Shown here one piece after another: positions 17,077 through 25,705 of a DNA stretch of 45,729 nt. The position numbers were made by a program, and so were the translations under genes. The notes beneath the pieces were generated by a model, which saw nothing but the letters and a program-made list of their open reading frames with translations, searched no databases and was not told where the DNA came from. The stretch is from an uncultured Selenomonas sp. (GTDB lineage Bacteria > Bacillota > Negativicutes > Selenomonadales > Selenomonadaceae): assembly GCA_905373085.1 (NCBI GenBank), contig CAJPRR010000005.1:1-45729 (forward strand). The letters run 5' to 3'. Position 1 is the first letter of the stretch; each line of letters starts with the position of its first letter.

Positions 17077-18068
17077 ATCGCAATCCCTGGGTAAAAGGCT
17101 TTTGCCATCATCTTTATGCCGTCGACAGTATGGCAGAGCGGGCCGTAGGTATAGTTGAGCGGGATGCTGTAGATACGACGGTTTTGCACGCATTTCGTAT
17201 GCTGCAGGCCTGGATGCTCATAGATCTGCTGCAGGCATGCGCCGTACTCGGCGTGGCTGCAGATGACCATCAGTACGTCGGGATCTTCCTTCGCGATGTG
17301 CTCAAATGTGATGACGGCAGGTGTCTCGATCGCTTCGGCACCGATCTGTTCCGCCATGTTGCCCGCGAGCTTGCTTTTGTCGTACGAAACGAACGTGCTC
17401 ATAAGCTCGATCAGCATGACGCGCGGCTTGGGATATCCTTGTGCTTTTTCGTTGATTTCATCAATACAGTCGTAGGTTTCTTGTACGATGTGCTCGGCGG
17501 CGGATTCTGCGTGGAAAATACGTCCGTAGTCTCGGATGCTTTCCATCTCCTGTGCCACAGTTTCCTTGATGTAGTGTCGCCTCGGCTGTGAACTGCTCAG
17601 ATTGACAAGCGTTTTTACGCCGTGTGCGTTCCAGTAGTCTGTGCTGCCCAAACTATTCCGCGTAAAGCAGTATTGATTCCCGATGATGAGATCGGGGCGT
17701 GCCTGCATGACATATTCCATATGAAGCTGTTGATTTATGGCGCGTGGCAGGGTTTCTAAAATGCGGGCATTTTCTTCCTTCATAGGGAAAGGGCCGTCGT
17801 TGTTTGCTGCAGCCAGAAGGATCGAGGAAGCCGCGCCAAGCTCGATCAACGTCTCCGTCTCATTGTCGCCGACGACGAGGACGCGCTTGGGCACTTCGGT
17901 GAATATCTGCACATTCTTCCCTTGTACGAAGTAATTGTCGATACGCAAGTTCTCCACGCGCACAGGAACGCCCTCCGTTGGAGCGCTTTCTTCCCCTGCA
18001 AAGGAGCAGCCGAGGAAGAAAGCGCAGACTGCGTTCAGGATGACAGCATACCATGATGTTTTCTTCAT
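17070..18068 (-). CDS. ABC transporter substrate-binding lipoprotein, predicted corrinoid-binding (BtuF/FepB class)
   Basis: This 332-residue class III periplasmic binding protein has a lipoprotein signal: a hydrophobic stretch then FFLGCSFA, with Cys21 as the lipid-modified residue. The fold is indicated by KRVLVVGDNETETLIELGAA near the N-terminus and by DLIIGNQYC and DPDVLMVICSH in the two lobes. It starts 3 bases after the second permease gene and so belongs to the same operon. The family covers siderophores, haem and vitamin B12; the cobalamin riboswitch at the head of the operon favours a corrinoid ligand. Its stop codon coincides with the edge of repeat copy D, so the extreme C-terminus may have been set by that insertion. 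Confidence 0.88.
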   Translation of the reverse strand: MKKTSWYAVILNAVCAFFLGCSFAGEESAPTEGVPVRVENLRIDNYFVQGKNVQIFTEVPKRVLVVGDNETETLIELGAASSILLAAANNDGPFPMKEENARILETLPRAINQQLHMEYVMQARPDLIIGNQYCFTRNSLGSTDYWNAHGVKTLVNLSSSQPRRHYIKETVAQEMESIRDYGRIFHAESAAEHIVQETYDCIDEINEKAQGYPKPRVMLIELMSTFVSYDKSKLAGNMAEQIGAEAIETPAVITFEHIAKEDPDVLMVICSHAEYGACLQQIYEHPGLQHTKCVQNRRIYSIPLNYTYGPLCHTVDGIKMMAKAFYPGIAIE

Positions 18069-18071
18069 GAG

Positions 18072-19100
18072 TCAGACGCGCTTTCTCTTCAATAGAAGAT
18101 GCAGAAAAATCGGGCTGCCGAGCAGGCTGACGATAATGCCGATCGGCATATCGCCGTTCTCCAACGCCAAACGGCTGAAAACATCTGCCCACGCGAGGAA
18201 GCCTGCGCCCAAGGCGACGCATACCGGCAAAAGCCGCTCGTAGCTGCTGCCCACGAGCAATCGCGCGATGTGAGGCACTGCCAGGCCGACGAAGCCGATG
18301 ATTCCGGCGTTGTAGACGACCATGGCCACCGCCATGGCGCATAGGAAGATATACCGGCTGCGACTCTTCTCCAAGCGATAGCCAAGCGTGCTCGCTTCGA
18401 TATCGCCGAGGAGCATCAGATTCAGTATGCGTGTGCGTAACAGGAAAAAGACGATGATCGGCAAGGCAATGCTGGCGAGATAGAGGTTCTTATCCCAGCC
18501 GCTGCGCTCCAGACTGCCGAGCAGCCAGTAGGAGATGTTCGCCACCGTGCGCGAATTGGGAGCAAGAGAGATGATGAGGCTGATGGCGGCACTGCAAACG
18601 GCATGGATGCCCAGTCCTGCAATCAAGGTCATGAAGGACTTGCCCTCTCCATAGCGGTGTGTGAGCCACAGCACGAGGAAGGTCGAGAGTCCCGCGCCGA
18701 TGAAGGCTCCCAGCGGCACGGAGGAGAATCCTGCAAGCGCCGTGATGTTCGCGCTCATCATCAGGACAGCGCCCAGTGCTGCGCCAGAAGAAATGCCCAA
18801 GAAATACGGATCTGCCAGCGGATTGCGAAAGAGCGCTTGCATGACGGCGCCTGTAACGGCGAGCGTACCGCCTGCCAAAAGCGCCAGGACGAAGCGCGGT
18901 GCGCGCATGTACGCCAAGACATCTGCATGAATGGGGGCGATCTGTGGATTCGTCGGATCGACGAGAAACAGCACAACCTCATGGAAGTCCACATTGACGA
19001 TGCCGCGCGTCATGGCCGCCAATGGCAGGAGCAGAAGCAGGACGGCGATCGTCGCATACAATATGATGTTTTTGTTTTGTTCTTTCATAGAGGAGGCCAT
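18072..19100 (-). CDS. FecCD/BtuC-family ABC transporter permease (second)
   Basis: This 342-residue integral membrane protein of the BtuCD/FecCD type has about ten hydrophobic segments. Family landmarks are the RAPRFVLALLAGGTLAVTGA segment, the NPLADPYFLGISSGAALGA motif, and the C-terminal GFVGLAVPHIARLLVG that contacts the ATPase. It lies 48 bases downstream of the first permease and immediately before the binding protein. Two different permeases suggest a heterodimeric channel as in FecCD or FepDG, rather than the BtuC homodimer. The first in-frame ATG is used; an ATG four codons later is also possible, since neither has a strong ribosome site. Confidence 0.92.
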   Translation of the reverse strand: MASSMKEQNKNIILYATIAVLLLLLPLAAMTRGIVNVDFHEVVLFLVDPTNPQIAPIHADVLAYMRAPRFVLALLAGGTLAVTGAVMQALFRNPLADPYFLGISSGAALGAVLMMSANITALAGFSSVPLGAFIGAGLSTFLVLWLTHRYGEGKSFMTLIAGLGIHAVCSAAISLIISLAPNSRTVANISYWLLGSLERSGWDKNLYLASIALPIIVFFLLRTRILNLMLLGDIEASTLGYRLEKSRSRYIFLCAMAVAMVVYNAGIIGFVGLAVPHIARLLVGSSYERLLPVCVALGAGFLAWADVFSRLALENGDMPIGIIVSLLGSPIFLHLLLKRKRV

Positions 19101-19148
19101 CCTATACGGCAGTCGTTCACAGTCTCCATGAATTTCAATCCGCTTGCC

Positions 19149-20180
19149 TTACATGAAGACGCTATATCTCTGCCGGAATACGAGATAGATGAAGAGCGGT
19201 GCGCCGAGGAGCGCAAACATCACACCCAAGGGGATTTCCACGCCGGGAATCGGAATGAGCGAGCGTGAAAGGAGATCCAGAAGGACGGCGGTCATGCCGC
19301 CGAGCATGACCGCTGCGGGCAGCAGTACGCGATGGTCGGCGCCCAAAAGGCTGCGTACGATATGCGGAAGCACGAGGCCGATGAAGCCAATCATGCCTGC
19401 GTTGTAGACGATGAGGCCGACCAAAAGGCCGTTGCAGAGCAAGTACTTCGTCAAGTGATCCTTTGCATTGACGCCCAAGGTGATCGCCGTGTCGCGTCCC
19501 CAGAGGAGGATGTTCAGTACACGGCTCTGTGTCATGAAATAAAGGAATATCGCGACGACGACGACGCATAGGATGAGCGATTGAGTCAAGGAGGCGTTTG
19601 CCACACTGCCCATGAGCCAGAAGGTTATGGACTCCATGCCCTCCGTATCGCTGGCCTTGTAGACGAGAAAGCCTGCGAGCGATGAGAAGACGAGTCCCAT
19701 CGCCAAGCCTCCCAGGAGAAGATTGGACAAATCGCCATTCTCTCGACGGGCAAAACCGATGACGAGGGCGGAGACAAAAAGCGCACCGGCAAATGAGCAC
19801 GCACCGATGCCGATCGCACCGAACAAAGAGCCCAGTCCGAGGAAGAGTCCCGCCGCCGTGCCGAAATATGCGCCTGACGATACGCCCAAGACATAAGGAT
19901 CGGCCAATGGATTCTGCACGATCGCCTGCATGATGAGCCCGGACAAGGTCAGTCCCATGCCTACGCAAAGTGCGAGGAGCACGCGCGGCAGACGAAGCTC
20001 ATAGAGGATGCTCGCAGTGAGCGCATCGTCGCCATGTCCTGTGAGCATCCCGAAAATGGCGGACATGGGAATATCCGTCAGTCCGGATGAGACCCCCCAC
20101 CATGCGACGAGCAATTGCAGCGGCAGGAACAGCAGAAGAATCTGCATCGTCCCCATCGTCTTGAGCTTTTCCAGCATCAT
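19149..20180 (-). CDS. FecCD/BtuC-family ABC transporter permease (first)
   Basis: This 343-residue permease shows the family motifs RLPRVLLALCVGMGLTLSG, NPLADPYVLGVSSGAYFG and GFIGLVLPHIVRSLLG, in the usual order among about ten membrane segments. The start at 20180 has GGAGGG 8 bases upstream. It is clearly related to, but distinct from, the next gene in the operon. Together they would form the inner-membrane channel for the substrate delivered by the TonB receptor and the lipoprotein. No gene for the ATP-binding subunit that must power them is present in this cluster. Confidence 0.93.
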   Translation of the reverse strand: MMLEKLKTMGTMQILLLFLPLQLLVAWWGVSSGLTDIPMSAIFGMLTGHGDDALTASILYELRLPRVLLALCVGMGLTLSGLIMQAIVQNPLADPYVLGVSSGAYFGTAAGLFLGLGSLFGAIGIGACSFAGALFVSALVIGFARRENGDLSNLLLGGLAMGLVFSSLAGFLVYKASDTEGMESITFWLMGSVANASLTQSLILCVVVVAIFLYFMTQSRVLNILLWGRDTAITLGVNAKDHLTKYLLCNGLLVGLIVYNAGMIGFIGLVLPHIVRSLLGADHRVLLPAAVMLGGMTAVLLDLLSRSLIPIPGVEIPLGVMFALLGAPLFIYLVFRQRYSVFM

Positions 20181-20220
20181 GGTCTCATCCCTCCATCAGC
20201 CTTCAAAACTGCACGACAAA

Positions 20221-20252
20221 GACAGGCAAACGCAGAAATCCGTTTGCCTGTC
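20221..20252 (-). terminator. Hairpin between receptor and permease genes (weak terminator or processing site)
   Basis: An 11-bp perfect stem, GACAGGCAAAC with GTTTGCCTGTC, sits in the 79-base gap after the TonB-receptor stop. The T tract on the minus strand is only TTT, so partial termination or a stabilising hairpin that sets a receptor-to-permease ratio is more likely than full termination. Confidence 0.5.
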
Positions 20253-20259
20253 CCTACTA

Positions 20260-22422
20260 TCAGAGTTCGAAATTCGCTGCGAACGACACCGAGCGCGGCG
20301 CACTCAATTGCAAGCCATCCGATCCTGCGACGGGAATCCAGTAGTCCTTGCCGGTCACGTTGTAGCACATCAAGGTCAGCGTGACGGGGGTCGTTCCCAT
20401 CTTCGTTTCATAAGAAGCGCCGAGATCGACCTTCCAGGAAGCGGGCACGCTGAGAGTCTCGTTCTTGATGTCGGCTCTTCCGAGATACGAAACTCGCCCG
20501 ATCAGAGACCATGCCGGATCGACATGATAAACGGCGCCGATCGTACCGGAGAATTTCGACGTGCCGCCGACGGCTTTGCCGTCGTTCGCGCCGTCCTTCG
20601 TTTTTGACTGCTTGGCATCGAGATACATCATGCCGCCGACCAGATCGAGGCGCTTGCCGATCTTCCCTGTGAACGCCCATTCAAATCCTGTGTTTTCCTG
20701 TTCGCCGTCGTTGAGACGATACTTTCCGTCGGGACGCATGACGTCGATCGTATTCGCTTTGCGAATCTTGAAGAGGCTCAACGTGTTGACGAAATCTCCC
20801 TTTTTGATCTTCACGCCGAGTTCATCCTGTTTCGTCTTTGCAGGCGGCAAGACTTCGCCCTTGTTTTTGTAAGAAGCGCCAGAGACGAGCGTCCCGGCGT
20901 TGAATGACTCACTGTGGCTGACGTAGCCCATGATTTCTGGCGTGAATTTGTAGCTCAAGGCGAATGTCGGGCACGTCGCGTCGGAATCCTGGCGCTTCTG
21001 GCCTACCCTCGTATAGCTCGATTTATGCCCGTGCAGACCCAGCGTAAGCTGCAGGCGATCGTCCATGAACTTCATCGTATCTACGAGATGATAGCCCGTC
21101 ATCTGCTGCTTGAACTGCAGCGGCGGCTGATAATCAGGCAGCGGCACGCTTGCCCACGAATTGTTGCGATAGAGATTGCCTGTGCCGCTCCAAAGATTGC
21201 CGCCGCCCGAGAAACGGTTGACCCAGTTCTTGTCGAAGCCGATGATGTATTCGTGCTTGACATCTCCTGTCTGAAAATCGCCGCGCAGGCCTGTGCCGAA
21301 ATAGATGCGTGTATGACCGAGCGGCCAATATTCGGCATTGATCGTGAAATCACCATCGTTCGAGGTCAGTTTAGGCGTGCCTTCATAATATTTGTCATAA
21401 TCGAACTTATGGTGTCCGAAATTGATATATGCCGTTACATGATCGTTGAGCTTTTGCTCGTGGTTGAGGATGATCCATGTGTCCTTGTATGTATGGTAGA
21501 GCCAAGACGGCGTGTAGCTTTTGCTCGCATCGGGCGCCTTGGGCAGCACTGTCAGATTGCCCACACTGAAGCCGTCGCCGCCGCCCTCGTACTTGATGCG
21601 GCTGTATCCGAGCATCAAGTTCGTCGTTGAGCGTTTTCCCTGATGATCGAAGTTCACGAAGATGTTGTCCTGCTTGAGTTCCTTGTCTTCCTGCACCGTT
21701 TCGCCGCCGATGTGGTTGGCTGCGACGCGCAGTCCGAACGCCTTGTCCGCACCGAAGCGCCGGCCGATATCGACGCCCTGCTCGAACGATTTGCCGCCGT
21801 TGTAGGAGAGGTGTACATCCGTATTGTCCTTGGTTTGCGCCCTCTTCGATTGGAAGTTGATTGAGCCGCCGATCGTATCGGAGATGTTCGTCCCGTTGAC
21901 GCCGAGATTTGGCCCTGCGACTACGGTAGCGTTTTCAATCCAGTAGTAGGGCAGGTTGCCCGAACTCATCGCACCGGGAATGCCGTTGATGTACATGGAA
22001 TAACCGTTTTGCTGGAAGCCGCGAATCGTCACGGAATGAACGCTCTTGCTCGAAGAAGCACGTACGGAAGGGACGAGAGAGAGCGTGTCCATCACGCCGC
22101 TCTGCGGCGTGGAAAATGTCTCAATCGCTTTCTGGCTGACAGTCGTGACACTGAAGGGAAGTTCCAAGGAATCTTTCCCTCCTAGAATGCCCGTCGCACT
22201 CTTCCTCTCGATCATGCCGCCGCGGAAGGTCTTGCGATCTCCTAGAACTGTGAGATCGGGCAACTGATATTCGCTGTCGGCGTTTTCTTGCGCTGTACGC
22301 TGTGAATCTTCCGCTTCGGCTGGCGTTTTTGCTGCTTCCTCTGCGAAGGCGTCATGCGCTGCGCCGAAGGAACATCCCATCATCAAGGCTGTCAATAAGA
22401 GTCGTTTGCTTTTCTTTTTCAC
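20260..22422 (-). CDS. TonB-dependent outer-membrane receptor under cobalamin-riboswitch control
   Basis: This 720-residue receptor has a signal peptide (MKKKSKRLLLTALMMGCSFG, cleaved near AFA), a short linker that may include the TonB box (DLTVLG), a plug domain (about residues 70-190, with SVTIRGFQQNGYSMYINGIPG and DTIGGSINF), and a 22-strand barrel ending ANFEL. By sequence style it resembles siderophore receptors of the FhuA/FecA class. The riboswitch upstream, and linkage to a BtuCF-like transporter, indicate corrinoid uptake. The start is GTG at 22422; no in-frame ATG fits. GGAGAGGAG lies 12 bases upstream, somewhat far. A tiny ATG frame (22433-22419) overlaps the GTG, which could couple translation. 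Confidence 0.92.
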   Translation of the reverse strand: MKKKSKRLLLTALMMGCSFGAAHDAFAEEAAKTPAEAEDSQRTAQENADSEYQLPDLTVLGDRKTFRGGMIERKSATGILGGKDSLELPFSVTTVSQKAIETFSTPQSGVMDTLSLVPSVRASSSKSVHSVTIRGFQQNGYSMYINGIPGAMSSGNLPYYWIENATVVAGPNLGVNGTNISDTIGGSINFQSKRAQTKDNTDVHLSYNGGKSFEQGVDIGRRFGADKAFGLRVAANHIGGETVQEDKELKQDNIFVNFDHQGKRSTTNLMLGYSRIKYEGGGDGFSVGNLTVLPKAPDASKSYTPSWLYHTYKDTWIILNHEQKLNDHVTAYINFGHHKFDYDKYYEGTPKLTSNDGDFTINAEYWPLGHTRIYFGTGLRGDFQTGDVKHEYIIGFDKNWVNRFSGGGNLWSGTGNLYRNNSWASVPLPDYQPPLQFKQQMTGYHLVDTMKFMDDRLQLTLGLHGHKSSYTRVGQKRQDSDATCPTFALSYKFTPEIMGYVSHSESFNAGTLVSGASYKNKGEVLPPAKTKQDELGVKIKKGDFVNTLSLFKIRKANTIDVMRPDGKYRLNDGEQENTGFEWAFTGKIGKRLDLVGGMMYLDAKQSKTKDGANDGKAVGGTSKFSGTIGAVYHVDPAWSLIGRVSYLGRADIKNETLSVPASWKVDLGASYETKMGTTPVTLTLMCYNVTGKDYWIPVAGSDGLQLSAPRSVSFAANFEL

Positions 22423-22433
22423 GGTGAATCCAT
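22419..22433 (-). other. Possible 4-codon leader frame overlapping the receptor start
   Basis: ATG-GAT-TCA-CCG-TGA has a GGAG 6 bases upstream (22440-22443), better spaced than that for the receptor GTG. Its TGA overlaps the GTG (GTGA). It may be chance, or a translational-coupling device; only position supports it. Confidence 0.25.
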
Positions 22434-22474
22434 GCTCCTCTCCCCATCGCTCGTGGGTTCATCGATGAGCGTCA

Positions 22475-22631
22475 AACAGGCAGTTCTCCTGGCTCGGCGT
22501 CATAACTCCTCTGCCTGCCTTCCCAAAGCTTGCGCCCCAGTGGCAATCGCGGCAAATCTGCTCGTCCTTACAGTGGCGGGACCGCATCGGCTTCTACCGA
22601 CTTCCCTATTAAGCCCCGAAGGGCGCCTGTT
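22475..22631 (-). promoter_or_regulatory. Cobalamin riboswitch
   Basis: Read on the minus strand, the conserved parts of the AdoCbl aptamer appear in order: GGGAAGTCGGTAGAAGCCGA, then GGTCCCGCCACTGTAA, then GCCACTGG, GGGAAGGC, and finally the B12 box GAGCCAGGAGAACTGCC. The closing P1 stem is AACAGGC (22625-22631) with GCCTGTT (22475-22481). Downstream, CGCTC and GAGCG can pair just before the GGAGAGGAG ribosome site, so control of translation initiation is more likely than a terminator, as no T tract follows. It controls the receptor gene and probably the permeases and binding protein after it. High cobalamin should repress them. Confidence 0.93.
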
Positions 22632-22670
22632 CCACTTATCATTCTACTAAAACTTTTAGTTATATCTCGG

Positions 22671-22699
22671 ATATCGTAATGTTTCTTATGTTTTGTCAA
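22671..22699 (-). promoter_or_regulatory. Predicted promoter of the corrinoid-uptake operon
   Basis: A consensus -35 TTGACA (22694-22699, minus strand) is followed after 17 bases by CGATAT (22671-22676). The start site near 22664 is about 30 bases upstream of the riboswitch P1 stem, which fits the position well; the -10 match is only moderate. Confidence 0.5.
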
Positions 22700-22785
22700 C
22701 AGAAAAATCCCCCGCGTAAACTGGTGAGAAAATGGGGTCAATTTATTTTGCCACTCCCCCCAACGTACTGTTTGCATCAAACACC

Positions 22786-22815
22786 TTGAACAAGGGCGCG
22801 TGTCTGTTATATAAT
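22786..22815 (+). promoter_or_regulatory. Predicted promoter of the histidine kinase operon
   Basis: TTGAAC (22786-22791) and a perfect TATAAT (22810-22815) have an 18-base spacer. The leader to the start at 22851 is about 30 bases. It diverges from the riboswitch promoter about 90 bases away. Confidence 0.7.
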
Positions 22816-22850
22816 AAAATGAATATCTTTCATGGAAAAAGGGGGCGGCG

Positions 22851-24134
22851 ATGCTTATGGGACAGGAGAAGAGCGTATCGGAGGTTCCTCACGCTCAGAT
22901 CGACAAGCTCAGCGCCAAGTCGCTGGACAATATTCTGAAGAGCACGGTCAGCACGATCGAGACGAACAAGACGCAGATCTTCGACATCTACGAGGCGGCA
23001 CGCGGCGAGGTCGAGTCGAGCCGGCGCACGCTTGAGGATCTGCGCGAACTCACGCGCCAGACAATCGAGAAGGTCGACGAGCTTTCGGAAATCGAGCAGC
23101 AGGAGAAGAAGAAGCTCGCCGAGACGAGCAGCGATTTCAAGAATTATTCGGAGGAGCGCATACGCGAGCATTACGAGTCGGTCAAGGACATTCAGATCGA
23201 GCTGAGCGTGGCGCGGGAGAAGGAGAGCCAGCTTCGTGCGCAGCGCGACGCCTTGGAGCTTCGCCTGCACGGCTTGAAGGAGATCTTGAAGACGGCGGAG
23301 CATCTGGCGATCTGCATCGGATCGGTCTTGAGTTATCTGAGCGATCAGATCAACGGCGTCGTCTGGCAGATAGAAGAAGCCCAGAAGAGCAAGTTCGTCG
23401 GTGCGCAGATCATCAAGGCGCAGGAGGAGGAGCGCCTGCGCGTTTCGCGTGAGCTGCACGACGGTCCGGCGCAGGACATCGCGAACCTCATCTTTCAGGC
23501 GTCGATCATCGAGCGCATGGTCGACCGCGATCCCGAGGAGGCGAAGCGCGGTCTGCAGGAACTTCGCCAGCACATTCGCGGCTGCCTGACGGACATGCGC
23601 CAGATCATCTTCGACATGCGCCCGATGTCGCTCGACGATCTCGGCCTTGAGCCGGCACTGCGCCAACTGATCAGCAAGATGCGCGAGCGCGGCATGCTCG
23701 ATGCTTCCATCGCCGTGGAGGGCGAGGAGCAGAAGCTCGCGAAGTATGCCGAGGTCAGCATCTTCCGCATCGTGCAGGAATCCCTGAACAACGTCAGCCG
23801 CCATGCGGGCGTCAAAAAGGCGGAGGTGCGCATGCTCTACACGGCTTCGGCGCTCGCCATCACGGTCAAGGACGAGGGCAGGGGCTTCGATCCCGAGGCC
23901 GAAGAGGATGCCGTGCCAAGCGAGGAAGAGCAGTTCGACGACGATCGCGACGTCAACGATCCCGTATCGAGGAACGCTTACGGCCAGTACGGACTTCTTG
24001 GCATGAGAGAGCGCGCCGCCATCATCGGCGCGGAACTCAACATCATCTCGGAGATCGGCAAGGGAACGTGCATCCATCTGCGCATACCGTTCCGGCCGAA
24101 CGTGCTTGCGCCCGAAAAGGCTGCGAAGAAGTGA
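22851..24134 (+). CDS. DegS-like cytoplasmic sensor histidine kinase
   Basis: This 427-residue kinase lacks membrane segments. Residues from about 10 to 190 are a long coiled coil (Glu/Lys/Arg heptads), the DegS-type sensor. The HisKA_3 H-box is EERLRVSRELHDGPAQ with the phospho-accepting His203. The ATP-binding domain has the N-box FRIVQESLNNVSRHAG, a G1 motif DEGRGFDP and YGLLGMRERA. An acidic insertion (EEDAVPSEEEQFDDD) sits inside the ATP-lid region. Such kinases phosphorylate LuxR/NarL-type response regulators, DegU in Bacillus, but no regulator gene is adjacent, so it is an orphan here. Its last four bases overlap the start of the decarboxylase-like gene (GTGA), giving translational coupling and hinting at shared expression. 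Confidence 0.9.
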   Translation: MLMGQEKSVSEVPHAQIDKLSAKSLDNILKSTVSTIETNKTQIFDIYEAARGEVESSRRTLEDLRELTRQTIEKVDELSEIEQQEKKKLAETSSDFKNYSEERIREHYESVKDIQIELSVAREKESQLRAQRDALELRLHGLKEILKTAEHLAICIGSVLSYLSDQINGVVWQIEEAQKSKFVGAQIIKAQEEERLRVSRELHDGPAQDIANLIFQASIIERMVDRDPEEAKRGLQELRQHIRGCLTDMRQIIFDMRPMSLDDLGLEPALRQLISKMRERGMLDASIAVEGEEQKLAKYAEVSIFRIVQESLNNVSRHAGVKKAEVRMLYTASALAITVKDEGRGFDPEAEEDAVPSEEEQFDDDRDVNDPVSRNAYGQYGLLGMRERAAIIGAELNIISEIGKGTCIHLRIPFRPNVLAPEKAAKK

Positions 24135-25660
24135 CGGCGGACGAAAGGCAGAGACGTGCGCCGCTCGCCGCCGCCATGCGTGCGTACGGGGAAGCGGGCG
24201 TTCTTGCCTTTCATACGCCCGGACACAAGCAGGGCGCGGGGACGCATGCGCTCTTGCGCGAACTCGTGACGGAGGCGGGACTTCGAGAAGAGGTCTCTCT
24301 GATGGAAGGGCTTGACGACCTGCACGAACCGACGGGCTGCATCGAGGAGGCGCAGGAACTCGCCGCCGCGCTCTATGGAGCGGATGCGGCCTTTTTCGCC
24401 GTCAATGGCACGACGGGCGCGATTCACGCGATGCTCGCGGCTGCGCTCTCGCCGGGCGACGCCGTGCTTGTGCCGCGCAACGTGCATCGCTCCGTTTTCG
24501 GCGGTCTCGTGCTTGCCGACGCGCGTCCCGTCTACATCGAGCCGATCGTTGACGAGGAGATCGGCCTCGCGCACGGGCTTAGTACGGAGGCTGTGCGAGA
24601 GGCGTGCCGCCTGCATCCTGAGGCGAAGGCGCTGCTGCTCGTTTCGCCGACGTATTACGGCGTCGCCTCCGACGTGCGTGCCATCGCCGAAATCGTGCAC
24701 GAGGCGGGCATGGCGCTCCTCGTCGACGAGGCGCACGGTGCGCATCTCGCCTTCTCCGACGATTTGCCGGAGTCGGCGATCGCGGCGGGCGCCGACCTCG
24801 TCGCGCAGAGCACGCACAAGCTCCTCGGCGCGATGACGCAGGCTTCGCTCCTGCTGCTCCGCGAAGGGCGCATCGAAAAAGAGCGCGTGCAGCGGGCGAT
24901 GAGTCTCCTGACGACGACCAGCCCGAACTACCTGCTGCTGGCGTCTCTCGACATCGCTCGCCTGCAGATGGCAGAGGCGGGTGCGGCACATCTCGCTCGC
25001 GCCGTGGGACTCGCGCAGAAACTTAGGCGCGAAGTGAATGCCACGCCCGGACTCTTCTCTTTTGGCGAAGAGCGCATGGGAGGCGCAGGAGCATTCGCGC
25101 TCGACCCGCTGAAGCTCACGGTGACGGTCACGGGACTCGGCCTGACGGGCGCAGAGGCCGCGCATATCCTGCGCCATGAGCACAAGATCGAGGCGGAGCT
25201 TTTCGATGCACAAAACGTGCTCTTCCTCCTCACCTATGCCGATACGGAAGAAAGCGCAGGAAGGCTCTTAGCGGCATTGCGCTCTTTGGCGCAGAGCCGG
25301 CCGGCGCAAGCGGCGCCCCCCGCTGCGGCGGCAGTCGCGTCCGCTGCGCCCGATGGCAGAAAAGCGCAGGCAGCCGTGCGCCTTCCCGCCGCGCCGCCTG
25401 TGGCAATCCCCCCGCGCGAGGCGTTCTATCGCAGCTCTGTCCCCTGCCGCCTGCGCGAGGCGGCGGGGCGCATCGCGCAGGAGACCATCGCCTTCTATCC
25501 GCCGGGCATCCCTGTGATCTGTACGGGCGAGGTCTTTACGGCGGAGGTCTGCCGCTACATCGAGGCGATGGCGGCGGCGGGACTCAAGGTCACGGGCGCG
25601 GCGGACGCCTCGCTTCGCACGCTGCGCGTGATCGCAGATGAGGCGGGAAATGAGAAATGA
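24131..25660 (+). CDS. Orn/Lys/Arg decarboxylase family PLP enzyme
   Basis: This 509-residue fold-type I PLP enzyme belongs to the group that includes lysine, ornithine and arginine decarboxylases of Firmicutes. HTPGHKQGAG near residue 27, FFAVNGTTGAIHAM, VDEAHGAHLAF and STHKLLGAMTQAS mark the active site, with Lys230 as the predicted PLP-binding lysine. A small C-terminal domain follows an Ala/Pro-rich linker (about 400-440), ending with the FYPPGIPVICTGE motif typical of the family. The start is taken as GTG at 24131, overlapping the kinase stop; the reading frame continues further 5-prime, but inside the kinase coding region. The substrate amino acid cannot be told from sequence alone; polyamine or cadaverine synthesis is plausible, since cadaverine is a peptidoglycan constituent in Selenomonas. 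Confidence 0.88.
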   Translation: MTADERQRRAPLAAAMRAYGEAGVLAFHTPGHKQGAGTHALLRELVTEAGLREEVSLMEGLDDLHEPTGCIEEAQELAAALYGADAAFFAVNGTTGAIHAMLAAALSPGDAVLVPRNVHRSVFGGLVLADARPVYIEPIVDEEIGLAHGLSTEAVREACRLHPEAKALLLVSPTYYGVASDVRAIAEIVHEAGMALLVDEAHGAHLAFSDDLPESAIAAGADLVAQSTHKLLGAMTQASLLLLREGRIEKERVQRAMSLLTTTSPNYLLLASLDIARLQMAEAGAAHLARAVGLAQKLRREVNATPGLFSFGEERMGGAGAFALDPLKLTVTVTGLGLTGAEAAHILRHEHKIEAELFDAQNVLFLLTYADTEESAGRLLAALRSLAQSRPAQAAPPAAAAVASAAPDGRKAQAAVRLPAAPPVAIPPREAFYRSSVPCRLREAAGRIAQETIAFYPPGIPVICTGEVFTAEVCRYIEAMAAAGLKVTGAADASLRTLRVIADEAGNEK

Positions 25661-25705
25661 GTGCGCCGCGACGTCGGCGTGTTTTCATAAGGAAAGGGGA
25701 TTTTC

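Noticed and set aside
20260..22422. Annotation of the receptor and transporter as iron-siderophore uptake
   Set aside because: The complete cobalamin riboswitch directly upstream gives stronger evidence for a corrinoid; no Fur-box-like palindrome was noticed.
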